A stretch of 64,000 nucleotides of DNA, taken from assembly GCF_030848805.1 (NCBI RefSeq), contig NC_092359.1:434001-498000 (forward strand), in the 5' to 3' direction. Made by a program: the position numbers and the translations under genes. The notes under the pieces were generated by a model that did no database searches, was not told the DNA's origin, and saw only the letters and a program-made list of their open reading frames with translations. Positions 61,315 to 64,000 of the stretch are shown piece after piece (positions within the stretch are counted from its first letter, which is position 1; each line of letters begins with the position of its first letter). The stretch comes from Temnothorax longispinosus. Its lineage: Eukaryota; Arthropoda; Insecta; Hymenoptera; Formicidae.

Positions 61315-64000
61315 GTGAGTCAAAAACATTTTTTTTGATTGATTTTAATATTATTTCATCAGCAACTTGTAATTTAATATTTTCTTTTTTAATGTGGACA
61401 GATCTTGCGGTAGCTTTTTATAAAATTAGAAATGGATAAATAAATGAAATATATTTGATAAGAAAGCCGTATTATATTTATTTTTATTGGTGATACGGCA
61501 ATGTATACATAATTCCAATGCGTCCACAGAAAAAAAAGGAAAGATGATGACGAAAGTTTCCTGTTTTGCATCAAATTTCCGATCACAACATCACATAATC
61601 AACAATTTTATTTAATCTCGGTTTATTTAACATACAAGAGCTGTTTCTTAACATTGCGCGTCCAGTATATATAGCTGTATAATGTACGTATATGTTATAA
61701 GTAAATCTAAGTTACATTGATATGATCACGTTACGGGGTATTTGTACAAAGAGCGCACAAGTACAACTACTCGATTTGTTCGTAACTGCATTCAAAAACC
61801 GGTCATAACGTTCGATTAAAAAAAACTGTTAGTCATTTCATCTATTCTTTACGTCGTAGCGATAATGATCCTGATGTCCTCCTGGAGGATGTAATCACGA
61901 AGAAACATACGCGAATAACTTTAGTTTTTTTATCATTTTCCTTAATCGAAAAAATCAAATCTCCGAAGTATCGATACATTTTGTAATAATAAATATTCTC
62001 AAGATCTGATCGTATCGCGTATTTGAAATATTCAATACCAAAAAATTCAAGGAAATAAAGAGTCGGTTTAAATTTTTGCAAAAATAAAATTAATTTTTGA
62101 CTTAAGAACAAATTGTATTTTCTCTGTCAAAATAAGTAAAATTATCTGCATTTTTTAATAATTATTCTGTATATCTTGTTCAGGACACCCTATGCATTAG
62201 GCTTCGTTATCTTTTATGCGAACAATTGGATATCTAGCACGGGATATAAAATATGTTCCCCATCGTACATTCGTGTGATGTCTTAAGATAAAAATTTTCT
62301 ATATAAATATGACGTATTTCAATTTTTATGAAGGACATTTTACCTTTGTTTTTTAATGATACGAATAACAATGATATAAATAATTTGAAATTTCAATTCG
62401 TTTAACTGGCAGATTTTATACCAATGGAATCGATCGACGTCAAACGTGACATTTATGTTCCTCATAATTTTTCGCCGCAAACGACCGCGATTTGCCTCGT
62501 CTTTTTGTCCCACGTGCTCGACAAAAAAGCAAGCCACGTTTAATCCGCTCCTTCCCGGCACGATTGATTAAATGGCGTCATTTACCTCCCCGGAGGGTCG
62601 AAACTGGAAGTCAGGGATAAATTCGAATAACGTTGGACCGGCGTCGCAATACTAGATCACATATTCTGTGGGCGCGTATACGTTATAAAATTTTTCGAGA
62701 AGATTACGAATCTTTTTCTTTTTTTTCTTCTTTGCAAAGCACAGACGAATGTCCAATTCCCGTTTATCACAAATTTTATTGTATGCATTGTCCGCTTGGG
62801 ATCATCGCCAAGAACTGACTGCGTGTGGTGCTAAATTATTACTACTATTGTTATCATTAATTGTTATTGTTACTCTCGACGTTATTATTATTGTTAACAT
62901 CCTGCGTACGATAACAATGAAAGAAATAATTCTTACAGATATATAAATACGCTATCCGGGTCTGTCTCATAGATATACTACGTACATATTGTCTCTCAAG
63001 TACATACACACGTGCGAAATACAGCCTGCAGTTTATAGACAATAAACGTATGGTATGCGCGCACGTGTTTTACACGATTACACGTGTATGTATAAATAAA
63101 TCTAATATATAGGCTATACGGTTATACATACAAGATACAATATATAGGACAAGTCACATTGAAAAAATATATGTATGTGTTTTAATTAGGGAGAGGAAGA
63201 AGAGGGTAAGCTACGTGCGTTTGTGTAAGCACATGGATATGTATGGTTCATTAGCGGTGGCGAGGAATCAATTGTTCGGCTGTGCAAAAAGACGTCGTTC
63301 GAGTTCGAAGTAACTTCTCTCCTTTGATATAATTCTCGAGTTTTAATCACATTTATGTCATTCTCATTTTAGCTCTTATATTTTCTATTCGTTTTTATCT
63401 CTCGAATTTGTTTCCTTATTTCCGTCCTTCTTTTCTTTATCTCTGTTTATACGCATTCACAAGCGTTTCTATCAAGCGCTATCTTGCGCGATCTTATCAT
63501 CGATCATTGTTGTCGCACGCTCCACCGCAGCGTGAAATATGTGCGAACAGGAGAGATGCGTCTATTTAAGCGTGCCGTTAGCATCCGAAAATATAATTCG
63601 GGTTTACCACCCGAGAATTCGCAAGCTGCCGGAGAATGAATGTCCAGGCGTGTATGTACAAGCAACCGAGAATTTACTGAACGTAATCATGTATTTATGT
63701 ATTATGTAACGTTATCCGCGATCCGCGCACTGGGATATTTATTGCTTGCATCGCGCCGAATGTAAATCTTAAAATCGGTTGATCGTACTGCGACAGAGTT
63801 TCGAAGAAACCGAGGGGTCTCGTGTCATTTCAATTTCACCTTAATCTAGACTTTTATGGTATATGTACATGTCCCTTCCTTCTCCCTTCGCGTGGTACGG
63901 TCGCGGGTGCGATTGCTTCATCTCTATGACAACTGAATCAGGAATTCTCGTCAAATATAAATATTAAACGTTGTACTCGCGACGAGTAAGAACGAGAATT
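61315..64000. other. AT-rich region to the right end
   Basis: No supported coding exon. If the two preceding exons are real this is the start of a long intron. Open frames are short and unrecognised. The last 400 bases are somewhat more GC-rich. Confidence 0.45.

Overview
The window is nuclear DNA from an insect, most likely a hymenopteran and probably an ant. The grounds are three spliced, insect-like genes with GT-AG introns, strong swings between AT-rich stretches and CpG-rich blocks, frequent (TC)n, (TA)n and (CA)n microsatellites, and many small foldback (MITE-like) elements. The species call is inference. There is no sign of bacterial operons, a CRISPR array, phage, or an intact autonomous transposon. 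I recognised no rRNA or tRNA gene by eye.

Three protein-coding genes can be rebuilt from start to stop. (1) A MACROD-type macrodomain ADP-ribosyl hydrolase on the minus strand (21013 down to 19965, five exons, 228 aa), including a 22-nt first coding exon. (2) A LAMP-family lysosomal membrane glycoprotein on the plus strand (25511-31375, seven exons, 306 aa), whose signal peptide is split across two exons. (3) A Six4/Six5-class SIX homeobox transcription factor on the plus strand (49640-56492, four exons, 430 aa), with a long GC-variable flank that looks regulatory.

Layout: 1-17 kb is AT-rich with no gene I can support. 17.1-19.8 kb is a GC-rich, low-complexity block, best read as promoter and 5' UTR of a minus-strand gene leaving the window on the left; it lies just beyond the 3' end of MACROD. 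MACROD and LAMP are divergently transcribed, with about 4.5 kb of foldback-rich DNA between them. 31.4-49.6 kb has no recognisable coding exon but holds several GC-rich islands, a cluster of homeodomain core sites, and GAGA-plus-Pho/YY1-like motif pairs; this is the natural place for Six4 control elements. Six4 follows, with a MITE in its first intron. 59.1-61.3 kb is a second CpG-rich promoter/5' UTR block, with a good donor and a small internal exon, for a plus-strand gene running off the right end.

The genes do not form one pathway: MACROD acts on ADP-ribosylated proteins, LAMP in the lysosomal membrane, Six4 in the nucleus during development. I did not find a new biological system. The best leads are the short upstream reading frames over the Six4 start, the putative regulatory clusters upstream of Six4, the 66-nt hairpin 3' of Six4, and the related foldback elements.
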